34,106 bases of DNA from a virus. The notes beneath the pieces are model-generated. The model saw only the letters and a program-made list of their open reading frames with translations. It ran no database searches and was not told where the DNA came from. Below, piece by piece: positions 9,089-16,559 of this stretch. The stretch is taken from IMG/VR virus record IMGVR_UViG_3300027743_000064, positions 1 through 34,106 of that record. One strand, written 5' to 3'. The position numbers and the translations under genes are program-made. The first letter of the stretch is position 1; each line of letters starts with the position of its first letter.

Positions 9089-10408
9089 TTACCACCTCGC
9101 CATTCCCATTGTCGGATCATATGGAGGAGCATATCCACCACCACCGCGCAATGCGCCCGCTCCAGTCATCAATCCACCAGCAGCACCGGCCAATCCACCA
9201 GCGATCTGACCGACCTGCTGCCACGGACTCGTATTGTTGCCCTGAGCGTTGTAGCGCATCCCGATCTGCTCATTGGACATACCAGCTCGACCACCAATGC
9301 TGCGCAGGATGTTCTCGTCATACATCCCAACTTCGCCTGGAGCCTGTCCTCTCAGGTTATAGAGTCCTCGAAGTCCCTCTTCTCGTAGACCCTCACGAAA
9401 CCGAGCATCAGCAGCAGACGCCGATGAGCCAGCCGAAGCAGCTGCCGCTTCAGCTCCCGCGACGCCCTCAAGACCTGAGGTTCCGAACATCCTCCCTCTT
9501 TGAAGGATGCTTTGAATATTCTGCTCCGACGACCCGAGATTTGTAGCTGCTCCCAGTCGATTCCCTGCAATAGCATTTGTCATGCTCATTTCTGTGCCGG
9601 ACGCACCACCCAATCCGGCGAGCTGGTTGCCCGTTACGAGGCCTTGGAGGGCACCCTCTGACTGAGCCGCTCCCTCTGCACCCCACTGTTTCCCACCTCG
9701 AATACGATCAGCGAGTCCTAGTTCAGTGTTGAGCGACGCCTCTGCTCCGGCTCGAGACTGATCGCGTGCAGCCCTCAGAGCCATCGCATTGCTCATCGCT
9801 CCCGATCCACCTCGGATTCTCCGACCCCGCGCCGCTTCTTCTGACATAGCGCCATACATCGCGGAGATCGGCGCGTTTCCTCTCGAACGGATGTTCTGAG
9901 CTTCTTGAGCTGACACTCCGCCAGTCTTAGCAAACTCATCGAAGACTCCAGATCCTCGCATACGAGCGCGAGCTGCTTCGTCCACTCCTCCCGTTTCTGC
10001 GAACTGACGGTATTTCGCGATGTCGCCCCCGATCCTCTCACGAGTCGCAGCATCGTATCCACCCGATCCAGAAAGTTCCGATAGAGTGCCATGTCCGGCT
10101 CGCATGGCTCCCTCATCCACACCACCACCACCCATGAAGTTACGATATGAATTCGCAACCTCACCATAGGTGCCGGGGAGAGAATAGCCACCACCGCCGA
10201 ATCCACCTGGAGCAGTGCCGCTCAGCAGATTACCGGCGGCCATGTCCCCATAGCCTTTTGCCATCGTGCCATAAAGTTCGTTGGATCGGCCATAGGCTTC
10301 GTTCGACCGACCAGCCTGCACATTGGAGAATTGATCGAACTGAGCATTGGTCTTCTTCTGCTCAGCCTCCAACATCTTGTTGGTAGTTTTCGTCTCACCC
10401 TTCGCCAT
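9089..10408 (-). CDS. Gly/Ala-rich internal virion protein
   Basis: A 439-residue, strongly Gly/Ala/Ser-rich protein. The N-terminus is a polar helix (MLEAEQKKTNAQFDQFSN) with a YGRSNELYG-type repeat. The body repeats short R-G-S/G-G units. Near the C-terminus (about residues 400-427) is a glycine-zipper-like hydrophobic stretch, QIAGGLAGAAGGLMTGAGAL, that could insert into a membrane. Phage ejection proteins often carry such segments. It overlaps the GNAT gene by 14 bases and is followed without a gap by the next internal protein. Role inferred from composition and order. Confidence 0.62.
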   Translation of the reverse strand: MAKGETKTTNKMLEAEQKKTNAQFDQFSNVQAGRSNEAYGRSNELYGTMAKGYGDMAAGNLLSGTAPGGFGGGGYSLPGTYGEVANSYRNFMGGGGVDEGAMRAGHGTLSELSGSGGYDAATRERIGGDIAKYRQFAETGGVDEAARARMRGSGVFDEFAKTGGVSAQEAQNIRSRGNAPISAMYGAMSEEAARGRRIRGGSGAMSNAMALRAARDQSRAGAEASLNTELGLADRIRGGKQWGAEGAAQSEGALQGLVTGNQLAGLGGASGTEMSMTNAIAGNRLGAATNLGSSEQNIQSILQRGRMFGTSGLEGVAGAEAAAASAGSSASAADARFREGLREEGLRGLYNLRGQAPGEVGMYDENILRSIGGRAGMSNEQIGMRYNAQGNNTSPWQQVGQIAGGLAGAAGGLMTGAGALRGGGGYAPPYDPTMGMARW

Positions 10409-10802
10409 TGGAAAGCTCCTTGACTAGAGCAATGCCTTTAACTGGTTTGAATTCGTAGTGCTTCTCGAGGATTTTCGCCAGCCCCTCGTCGTGAGCAAAG
10501 ACATGGAGCTGAGTAATTCCAGCCTCTACACATCCTCGCACAGCCTCTAGCATTAGCATTTCCATTGACTGAAGTCTATCGACCTTGGCTTCACGGAGGT
10601 CCAATACAGCAATAGCCTCCGAGAAGACCTTGACGACTCCGAATGCGATGATCTTCCCCTCTTTGACCACAACCGCACTTGTGATCTGATTACTAAGGTC
10701 CGGTAGCGAGAAGACATTATCGTGGCCAGAACGGTAAACCTCGTCGATACCAGCAACGTCTTCCCTCTTGATCGGACGGATAGTAAGCAATTTATCTTCC
10801 AA
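10395..10802 (-). CDS. GNAT-family N-acetyltransferase
   Basis: A 135-residue GNAT-fold protein that would transfer an acyl group from acyl-CoA to an amine. It opens with the GNAT beta1-alpha1 pattern LTIRPIKREDVAGIDEVY. The central strands SAVVVKEGKIIAFGVVKV and AIAVLDLREAKVD are followed by a helix, then the late-strand region ITQLHVFAHDEGLAKILEKHYEFKPV typical of GNAT C-termini. The acetyl-CoA loop (Q/RxxGxG/A) is weak: after VDRLQSME I see no clean motif, so activity is uncertain. It is wedged by 11- and 14-base overlaps between a module protein and an internal virion protein. GNATs occur near tail genes in other phages, where the substrate is usually unknown. Confidence 0.72.
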   Translation of the reverse strand: MEDKLLTIRPIKREDVAGIDEVYRSGHDNVFSLPDLSNQITSAVVVKEGKIIAFGVVKVFSEAIAVLDLREAKVDRLQSMEMLMLEAVRGCVEAGITQLHVFAHDEGLAKILEKHYEFKPVKGIALVKELSNGEG

Positions 10803-12465
10803 GAGAAAGAATCATCTCGCAGAATGCTGTCCCTTTGTCCGTCGTGACAGCTGCTACCGTCAGGTGATTCGACGTATTGTCTGTCGGATTGAGTCTCACT
10901 TGGTAGTTCGCGTCGGGAGGCGCCAATGCACCCTCTGGGACGTGATACAGCTTCGTGATGTATTCCTGAGCCTCTGGATTCTGTTCGAGCCAGTCGTCCA
11001 AGAAGTTCTGGACATTGCTGGGCGGCTCAACAGGAGGTGGTTCTCCAAGATGGATTGGATCACTTTCCTCCTTCTGACAGATATCACAGAGACCCTGACC
11101 ATTCTCTCCTGGATCCCACATATGTGGAACCTTAGACTCTGGGATCTCGTGGACCGAATCGAACCGAGAACGGCCACAATCGTCGCAAACTGCAGTGTCA
11201 TTCTCACCGCCGATATAGAGATGGGTTCCATCAGACGGTGGAGGTTCAGTCCCATCAACTGGGATAGGCTCCATCCACGGCTGACCAGCAGAGATGTCCT
11301 CACCCCATGCAGGATTGGTTGGAGTCTCATCACCCGCACCGATGATGATGTCGACAACTTTGTCTGGAACGGCTCGATACATAATGGCGTCGATGGCATG
11401 GCCGTTGTGTTGATTCTGTCCGGGTCGTTTTCCGACATGACCCCAGTTGGAATCTTTCCTAGACAATTCCCAGACGACCCGCTCAGTGAACTCACCAGCA
11501 GTTGCTCCTGTGTTCTGCTGCAAGAGATGTGGGAATTCGTTGTTGACTTCCTGAACGATGTCGAACTCGTATGGGATTTCAGTCATGGGTGGCTCAATCG
11601 GTGGCTCAATCGGTGGCTCAACAATGGGAACGAATAGATCGACGCGATGTTGGGTGAGGATGTTAATATCCATCATCCGAATGTGTCCTGCGATCTCACC
11701 CTCCGTGATCGACCAGACGACTCGGATGGTGTCAGCAGTTAGGACTGTCGTGTCCATCCATGCGTCGCCACTTGGGACTACAGAATAGCCAGTGAACGAA
11801 TTGAATGGATGGAGAACCACTCCATAAACGCCACTGTAATAGCAGATCCACCATTCTCCCTGAATGAAAAGAGCATGTGGTCCCCAGCATCCACCGGGGA
11901 GGATCTGTGGCATTGGAATGCCTTTGACGCGAAGGATAGATGGTCCCTCAGTCCAGATCGCCCTTTGTCCTCCAAGAAGCTGAAGATCGTAGACCACAGA
12001 AGGACTCAGATCCCATATGTATCCATCAACTTGCTGGACTACAGATTGAGCTCCTGACTGATAATTTGGAGCGTATGCAATCTCTCCCTCGGGACCAACG
12101 CTCAGAAGTCCGGCATAGGGAAGGTGCAGACCAGTCGATGCCCATAACCCAATACCAGGCAGAACTGTATGAGCCGCCCAAACTCCTCCGTCAGCAGAAA
12201 GGAAGTTGAATCCCATTCCATAGAACGGACTGGCAGGGTCTTGAATGGCTCTCCACTTTTCTCCGGTATGGACATTGTAGAAATGGAGATACCAACCTTC
12301 TCCAGTCTCACCAGGCCCACCACCATGCTGGTAGACAGCAATGTCGCCTATAGCTTTATTCAGCCAGCAGGGACCACCACCATAGTCGAACTGTGCATTG
12401 TTATAGAACGCACCCATCCCACCCTTGCCGTGGACAACATCTCCTGTCTTGCTAACGAAGGGCAT
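10792..12465 (-). CDS. Trp/Gly-rich virion-associated protein with paired CxxC-x8-H knuckles
   Basis: A 557-residue multidomain protein. Residues 1-280 are rich in Gly, Trp and Tyr, with repeated strand-turn units (DYGGGPCW, EGWYLHFYN, GGVWAAHTV, GEWWICYYSG), possibly a beta-propeller-like fold. A linker of EPPI units (about 283-293) follows. A third region (about 300-390: FDIVQEVNNEF, SNWGHVGKRPGQNQHNGHAIDAIMY) looks like a widespread phage domain without known function. Next come two similar metal-binding-like motifs, C427-x2-C430-x8-H439 and C460-x2-C463-x8-H472, and a C-terminal alpha/beta tail. It overlaps the methyltransferase gene upstream and the GNAT gene downstream, so it belongs to the modification-like module. 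It could be a tail appendage that receives or recognises the modification, but that is speculation. Confidence 0.6.
   Translation of the reverse strand: MPFVSKTGDVVHGKGGMGAFYNNAQFDYGGGPCWLNKAIGDIAVYQHGGGPGETGEGWYLHFYNVHTGEKWRAIQDPASPFYGMGFNFLSADGGVWAAHTVLPGIGLWASTGLHLPYAGLLSVGPEGEIAYAPNYQSGAQSVVQQVDGYIWDLSPSVVYDLQLLGGQRAIWTEGPSILRVKGIPMPQILPGGCWGPHALFIQGEWWICYYSGVYGVVLHPFNSFTGYSVVPSGDAWMDTTVLTADTIRVVWSITEGEIAGHIRMMDINILTQHRVDLFVPIVEPPIEPPIEPPMTEIPYEFDIVQEVNNEFPHLLQQNTGATAGEFTERVVWELSRKDSNWGHVGKRPGQNQHNGHAIDAIMYRAVPDKVVDIIIGAGDETPTNPAWGEDISAGQPWMEPIPVDGTEPPPSDGTHLYIGGENDTAVCDDCGRSRFDSVHEIPESKVPHMWDPGENGQGLCDICQKEESDPIHLGEPPPVEPPSNVQNFLDDWLEQNPEAQEYITKLYHVPEGALAPPDANYQVRLNPTDNTSNHLTVAAVTTDKGTAFCEMILSLGR
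11050..11187 (-). other. Two CxxC-x8-H zinc-knuckle-like repeats (encoded)
   Basis: Within the 557-residue protein, CDDC followed by H439 and CDIC followed by H472 have identical spacing (C-x2-C-x8-H) and similar flanks (VCDDCGRSRFDSVHE and LCDICQKEESDPIHL). The pair is separated by about 20 residues containing further His. This could be one four- to six-ligand zinc site or two knuckles; metal binding is inferred. Confidence 0.6.
11588..11623 (-). repeat. 12-bp tandem repeat coding for an EPPI linker
   Basis: The + strand unit ggtggctcaatc occurs twice in perfect tandem (11588-11599, 11600-11611), followed by a third copy differing in its last two bases. It encodes the Pro-rich hinge between the N-terminal beta-rich domain and the following domain. 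Confidence 0.85.
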
Positions 12466-13858
12466 CTTGAGTTACCTTTTTGAGAATGACCACTTCATTG
12501 GAGCCATCAACGACATGCTGATACTCCTCGAAGTTGGAAAGCCATCCCAGTCTGGAATCTAGAAGGTTATTCTCCCCATAACTGTATATGAGGATATACT
12601 TCACGTCTGGTCCGGCAGTCTCGAAGAATTCATTTCGAGTATCATCACCCATCTCCAGAAGGCGATTCACAGAGATCATGATTAGATCTCCAGACACGAT
12701 CGGGATGAGATTGACGATTCCTGAATGAAGAACCTTTCCACGGCTCAATCGAGCATTTGCTCTATTGTATCTTCCAGCGTCGATCTCTACTCCGATCAGC
12801 TGTGCTTCCGGGTAAATGATACCAAGTTTCTGGAGCAATGATGCGTTACCACAGCCAAGATCAATGATGCTAGTTAATCTCTCATCGATGGATTTCACCA
12901 TCTTAATGACAAAGCTATGAGCCTTGTTCATTGTATCTCTGGACGAGAATCCGTTGTCCGAGTAGTTCGTCTCATCTTCGGACTTGTAGAAGCGAACTGG
13001 AGAAATAACTTTGAATGGGAACTGATTACCAGATGCACCTTCTGAAGGATACACCATGCCATTCCTGTCCACAATAACTCTCTCGGATAGTGGATCACTC
13101 GACGTCACGATTTTCAGGACTGGAGTCGAAATGATAGCGATACCGTGGAGCGAGTCCCACCGGATAGGCCATTCCAACATCTGGCGCATCCAGTTAGACT
13201 CGTTCGGATAATACTCCGTGAAAGTCTGCATCAACTCATCAGCCATCTGTGCAGTCTTTTCACACTGGAAGTTGCATGGGAGATGACTCACCATTCTCAC
13301 GCCAAGCCAGCGGAGCAGAATATTGCAAGCTCCTGGCCCACTGACCCGATAATGGGTAGCATCCCCAAAGGTGTCGCGCACCATCGGATAGGTCAGATCT
13401 CGCCAGTGATCCACGACCCAGTTCCGATAGAAGAATTCCTGACAACAGGACGGGAAGCCTAAGGCCTCACCAATCTTCCTGTCATCATTACTATCCCATG
13501 CCTGCATGAACTCATAGACCTTGTCCTCGTTTCCAATGACGATTCGATAGACCCATGGCTTGCCCTCGACGAATTGCATCGCTGCATTGCCATAGGTTGT
13601 GGATGCCATTGCTTCCTGTCTCAAGGGAATGACAGTCAGGCCTAGATCCGAACATGCCCGCATGAGGGTCGGCAACTCTTTCGGGTCGCAATGCTGAAGA
13701 GCTAATGGCTTCAAGTCCTGCGATACTGCCAGCCTCTCGAAATAGATCCAAGCTCTGGAAATGTCAGAGATTCGCTTCTCCCAGATTGCACGTGCTTCTG
13801 GACTGACCCAGACGATCTGAGTGAATTCTGGGACGGAAAAGTCGAGTCTTATAACCAC
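12452..13858 (-). CDS. DUF483-like domain fused to SAM-dependent methyltransferase
   Basis: A 468-residue protein. The N-terminal half carries ALGFPSCCQEFF (132-143) and, further on, SHLPCNFQCE (191-200). Together they resemble the ALGYP-x-CC and SHxPC-x2-C patterns I associate with DUF483-type proteins, whose function is not established. The C-terminal half (about 300-465) is a class I methyltransferase: IIDLGCGNAS (331-340) is the SAM-binding loop, LIGVEIDAGRYNRAN the second strand with the acidic SAM-ribose ligand, and VSGDLIMISVN the later strand. It overlaps the radical SAM gene by 10 bases and the next gene by 14, so the three are probably made together. The vicinal cysteines C138/C139 plus C195/C199 could bind metal or be redox active. 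A partner role in modifying the neighbouring His/Asp repeat protein is inferred. Confidence 0.7.
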   Translation of the reverse strand: MVIRLDFSVPEFTQIVWVSPEARAIWEKRISDISRAWIYFERLAVSQDLKPLALQHCDPKELPTLMRACSDLGLTVIPLRQEAMASTTYGNAAMQFVEGKPWVYRIVIGNEDKVYEFMQAWDSNDDRKIGEALGFPSCCQEFFYRNWVVDHWRDLTYPMVRDTFGDATHYRVSGPGACNILLRWLGVRMVSHLPCNFQCEKTAQMADELMQTFTEYYPNESNWMRQMLEWPIRWDSLHGIAIISTPVLKIVTSSDPLSERVIVDRNGMVYPSEGASGNQFPFKVISPVRFYKSEDETNYSDNGFSSRDTMNKAHSFVIKMVKSIDERLTSIIDLGCGNASLLQKLGIIYPEAQLIGVEIDAGRYNRANARLSRGKVLHSGIVNLIPIVSGDLIMISVNRLLEMGDDTRNEFFETAGPDVKYILIYSYGENNLLDSRLGWLSNFEEYQHVVDGSNEVVILKKVTQDALR

Positions 13859-15036
13859 GTTACCTCAATGCCTTTGGAACTAGAATCGCCATGGGGAGAA
13901 TCGCCATGACAGTCCCCATGCGAATTGACAGACTTCGTCCCTTTGTTCAAAATTCCATCGAGAAGAATTTTCATTCTTCCCAAGTCTCTTGTGACAGGCC
14001 GACGATGACTCTCAATAATTTCCCGTTCGGTTGTTGCAAACAGATCATACCAAGTGGCACAGTGGACCGTTCGATTACGCCAATCCCCATCAATTGCCGT
14101 TCCGGGACAATTCCCTTTGCAAAAGACAAAGTATTGACAGTCTTTACATCCTCCGTGCTCTTGAGGAGTTTGGTGAAGGACAATGTATCGACTGAAATCT
14201 GGGACGTCAGCTTTGACCCAGTTGATTCCATCTTTATTAGTCCTTCCACAATTCTGAGCTGTGCCGTTTCTGGATACACCCTGGACAGCTGCTGTCGTCA
14301 TCGGATCGCAAGCATTCCAGACGCACATGACATTCTGACCATCGTCTAAGAGCAACTTGCGAATGTCCTCGAATGGTTGGAAGTGAATCTCGCTTACGAG
14401 CGAATAACGATAGAGAGCATGAAACGCCCCACAGGTCTCTTGCTCATCCATCGCTAAATGTTCCATCCCATGCTCCACTTCGAGTGGATGCAGGTTGATG
14501 TGCTTGATTCCGATCCTCTCCAATTTTCCAAACCAGTCCATCAGTTTGGGTCTACGCTCAGTCGAACCGTTCATTTTGTGAACAGTAACGATCAAGCTCG
14601 GAATAACGCCTTCCAGACAGAGAGCCTCGATCGCAGCAAGCGTTCGATTCGTATGAAGTCTTGTGTCGTCAGAGGACCGGGCGCGACGTAAGTCACTAAG
14701 CTCGTCGGGTCCATCACAGGAGATACCAACTCCAACTCGATACTTCTTAAAAAGTTCGATGTGTTGTTTCGTAATAAGCGTGCCGTTGGTTTGGATCCCA
14801 TTGCCTCCGAACCTTTCAAATCCAAATGCAAGCACTTCCTCAAGATGCTCAATGGGAGCCAGTAGAGGCTCACCTCCGAAAAGAGTAAATTGATGATTGT
14901 GCTTGATAAGTGCTTTTTTGGCTTTCTCCCAATCAGCGCGCGACGACGTATTACCAGCATCCCGCATGGGTTCCTGATAACAGTAATCACATCCAAGATT
15001 ACACGAGAGATCGACCGGCGTATATTCTATGCTCAT
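13849..15036 (-). CDS. Radical SAM/SPASM peptide-modifying enzyme (putative) with His-Gly-Asp tail
   Basis: A 395-residue radical SAM enzyme. The [4Fe-4S]-SAM motif is C12-x3-C16-x2-C19 (CNLGCDYC). FGGEPLL (53-59) is the SAM-contacting GGEP strand, and QTNGTLIT (82-89) and GISCDGP (104-110) are further core strands. The C-terminal part is a SPASM domain with C238, C243, C263, CKDCQYFVFCKGNC (C297, C300, C306, C310) and C326, enough for two auxiliary clusters. SPASM radical SAM enzymes typically modify peptides or proteins (e.g. sulfatase maturases, RiPP maturases). Unusually, residues 373-384 carry three His-Gly-Asp motifs, the same motif that fills the upstream neighbour. The start overlaps that neighbour's stop (ATGA). 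The likely substrate is the neighbouring His-x-Asp protein (inference). Confidence 0.88.
   Translation of the reverse strand: MSIEYTPVDLSCNLGCDYCYQEPMRDAGNTSSRADWEKAKKALIKHNHQFTLFGGEPLLAPIEHLEEVLAFGFERFGGNGIQTNGTLITKQHIELFKKYRVGVGISCDGPDELSDLRRARSSDDTRLHTNRTLAAIEALCLEGVIPSLIVTVHKMNGSTERRPKLMDWFGKLERIGIKHINLHPLEVEHGMEHLAMDEQETCGAFHALYRYSLVSEIHFQPFEDIRKLLLDDGQNVMCVWNACDPMTTAAVQGVSRNGTAQNCGRTNKDGINWVKADVPDFSRYIVLHQTPQEHGGCKDCQYFVFCKGNCPGTAIDGDWRNRTVHCATWYDLFATTEREIIESHRRPVTRDLGRMKILLDGILNKGTKSVNSHGDCHGDSPHGDSSSKGIEVTWL
13885..13920 (-). repeat. Three His-Gly-Asp motifs at the C-terminus of the radical SAM enzyme
   Basis: SHGDCHGDSPHGDS is encoded at residues 372-385, spaced every 4 to 5 residues as in the adjacent repeat protein. 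The codons for the Gly-Asp pairs differ (GGG GAC, GGC GAT, GGC GAT). Confidence 0.9.
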
Positions 15037-15935
15037 GGACCTATGAGAATCGGATAGTCATTGTGTGGCGTATCCCCATGAGCATCTGTATGACCATCCC
15101 CATGAGCAGCATCTGTATGCTCGTCCCCATGAAGATAGTCTTGATGAGTGTCACCATGAGAACCATCGCTATGGCTATCTCCATGATCACTATCTCCATG
15201 AGAAGAATCATCATGCTGATCCACATGATTCTGGTCAGTGTGAAATGAGTCATTGTGTTCATGGTCGTCATGGAAATCACAATGGAATCCTGGGGCTGGC
15301 TGTATGTTACTATCCTGATGATCGTCGTGACCGACTACCTCACCATTCTCAGTAAAAGTGCAGTCTGAATGTTGTTTGTATCCACCCTGAGGCCAATTTG
15401 ATGGATCATCTCCATGATTGTCCCCATGAGTATCATTGTGAGGAACGTCACCATGAGGAGTATCATCATGCCAATCATAATGACTATCGGAGTGTGGGAC
15501 GTCTCCGTGTCCGTCACTGTGCGAATCATCACCATGAGAGTCTCCATGTGCATAGTCGGAGTGTGGAACATCAACATGGCCTTGGTCTACATGCGTGTCA
15601 TTATGCGTAACGACTACAGGTATGTCCACATGGCCGACGAACTTGTTTGTTCCTCCCTGCTTGATCCAAGCTACGAGAGTTCCTTCTATCCAAGCAGATC
15701 CTGAGATAGCACCAGTCCTCGGTCCCATGTCTGGGCCAGGAATGTAATACTTGTGCAGTCCATACTCGGATACATAAACGAGGTTATTTCCTTCAATCCA
15801 TGCAGATCCTGGTTTAGCATTAGGATCTGGGGCAGCACCGGCATGATAGCCAGAGAACCGCCATTCGCGATTCGACGAATCGACATAATGAAACGAGTTT
15901 GCCTCTACCCAACACGATCCAGGGAGTTTAGCCAT
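15033..15935 (-). CDS. Tail-type protein with about 36 His-Xaa-Asp motifs (candidate modification substrate)
   Basis: A 300-residue protein in two parts. Residues 1-100 hold three copies of a short module: PGSCWVEANSFHYVDS, PGSAWIEGNNLVYVSEYG and SGSAWIEGTLVAWIKQGG. GS-x-WIEG-type repeats occur in phage tail and fibre proteins, suggesting virion attachment. Residues 102-293 hold about 36 His-x-Asp motifs spaced every 4 or 5 residues (e.g. AHGDSHGDDSHSDGHGDVP), in two blocks split by a segment with C192, and with a second Cys at 219. The density of His and Asp suggests metal binding or a repetitive substrate for enzymatic modification. The next gene in the operon, overlapping by ATGA, encodes a radical SAM/SPASM enzyme. 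The start forms a TAATG junction with the fibre gene before it. The function is not known. Confidence 0.75.
   Translation of the reverse strand: MAKLPGSCWVEANSFHYVDSSNREWRFSGYHAGAAPDPNAKPGSAWIEGNNLVYVSEYGLHKYYIPGPDMGPRTGAISGSAWIEGTLVAWIKQGGTNKFVGHVDIPVVVTHNDTHVDQGHVDVPHSDYAHGDSHGDDSHSDGHGDVPHSDSHYDWHDDTPHGDVPHNDTHGDNHGDDPSNWPQGGYKQHSDCTFTENGEVVGHDDHQDSNIQPAPGFHCDFHDDHEHNDSFHTDQNHVDQHDDSSHGDSDHGDSHSDGSHGDTHQDYLHGDEHTDAAHGDGHTDAHGDTPHNDYPILIGP
15057..15632 (-). repeat. His-Xaa-Asp repeat tract
   Basis: About 36 H-x-D units in 192 residues, x being mostly Gly, Ser, Asn, Asp, Val or Thr, in a 4/5-residue rhythm. The same amino-acid unit is written with different codons (CAT GGG GAT, CAT GGG GAC, CAT GGT GAC, CAT GGA GAT), so the repeat is conserved as protein rather than as recently copied DNA. 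Confidence 0.95.
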
Positions 15936-16408
15936 TAGCTCGTCGCGTATTTATCAACACCTACGGGGAGAACAAGTGCGCTCTTGAAATAGCCCTTTCT
16001 GAATTGCAGGGCAAATGATCCCACATCGTAGGTATTGTCAGCAGTTGGGGTCACAGAGGTGCTCAGAGTAAGGGCGGTGATACCAGTAATAGAGCCGCCG
16101 GTAATAGCCACCGCATTAGCATTTTGTATACCCATCGTGCCAATGCCGAGAGCCGTCCTTGCGGCCGCTGCCGTGTTTCCACCTGTCCCACCACCTGCGA
16201 CATTGAGCACCACGTCAGAGAAAACCGACCCACCGAATTCCTGCAACTTGACCTGACCCGCTCCCAGTCGAACCATCTTCACAGCTCCTACAGGCGGAGT
16301 TGTGGGATTATTCAGACAGAGAGTAATCGCGTCGACGTCACGCTCTTTACACTCAGCCAGGAATACGTCGTATTGAGTAGTCAACTGGGGATTGTCCCAA
16401 TTTGCCAT
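15935..16408 (-). CDS. Tail fibre / appendage protein
   Basis: A 157-residue protein. The N-terminus MANWDNPQLTTQYDVFLAECKERDVD is a pattern common to short phage tail-fibre or neck-appendage proteins. The middle, GGGTGGNTAAAARTALGIGTMG followed by AVAITGGSITGI, is the glycine-rich fibre repeat seen in many tail fibres. The end, DNTYDVGSFALQFRKGYFKSALVLP, is a typical trimeric fibre tail module. The ATG is preceded by GGGAG at 8 bases. It probably contributes to host attachment or links another fibre. The next gene, with the His-x-Asp tract, follows by TAATG and may extend the same appendage. Confidence 0.78.
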   Translation of the reverse strand: MANWDNPQLTTQYDVFLAECKERDVDAITLCLNNPTTPPVGAVKMVRLGAGQVKLQEFGGSVFSDVVLNVAGGGTGGNTAAAARTALGIGTMGIQNANAVAITGGSITGITALTLSTSVTPTADNTYDVGSFALQFRKGYFKSALVLPVGVDKYATS

Positions 16409-16559
16409 CTGTCTGCTCCCGAAGCCGAGTGATCTCTGCTGACATTTCCTCGATCTGTTTGTTCTGAGCCTGAATGACCTGATCGAGTTTGTATCTGATC
16501 GTATACTGCTCCCCGATGAGCGTATACATTTCTTCGATGGTTACGTTGAGCTGTGACAT
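16353..16559 (-). CDS. Small coiled-coil protein
   Basis: A 68-residue protein with a heptad-like helix (IEEMYTLIGEQYTIRYKLDQVIQAQNKQIEEMSAEITRLREQ) and a short basic tail. The start is a TAATG junction with the upstream tail gene, and the 3' end overlaps the fibre gene by 56 bases. Small coiled-coil proteins of this sort often precede fibre genes and may be fibre chaperones or trimerisation factors (inference). Confidence 0.6.
   Translation of the reverse strand: MSQLNVTIEEMYTLIGEQYTIRYKLDQVIQAQNKQIEEMSAEITRLREQTDGKLGQSPVDYSIRRIPG

Noticed and set aside
10768-11637. 289-residue + strand ORF
   Set aside because: Antisense to the CxxC-x8-H protein. Its WLNRWLNRWL repeat is only the reverse of the 12-bp EPPI repeat.
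14571-14585. Third copy of the GTTCAT dyad
   Set aside because: The arms are GTTCA and TGAAC with a 5-base centre, so both arm length and spacing differ from the two matching sites.
15041-15610. Several ORFs on both strands with Met/Ile/His-rich repeats
   Set aside because: All are frame shadows of the His-x-Asp tract.
15057-15632. CRISPR-like or other non-coding DNA repeat array
   Set aside because: Units are short, of 4/5-codon period and variable at synonymous sites; there are no spacers of constant length and no Cas genes. It is a coding repeat.
15057-16408. Diversity-generating retroelement target next to tail genes
   Set aside because: No reverse transcriptase, no template repeat and no adenine-biased variable region in the window.
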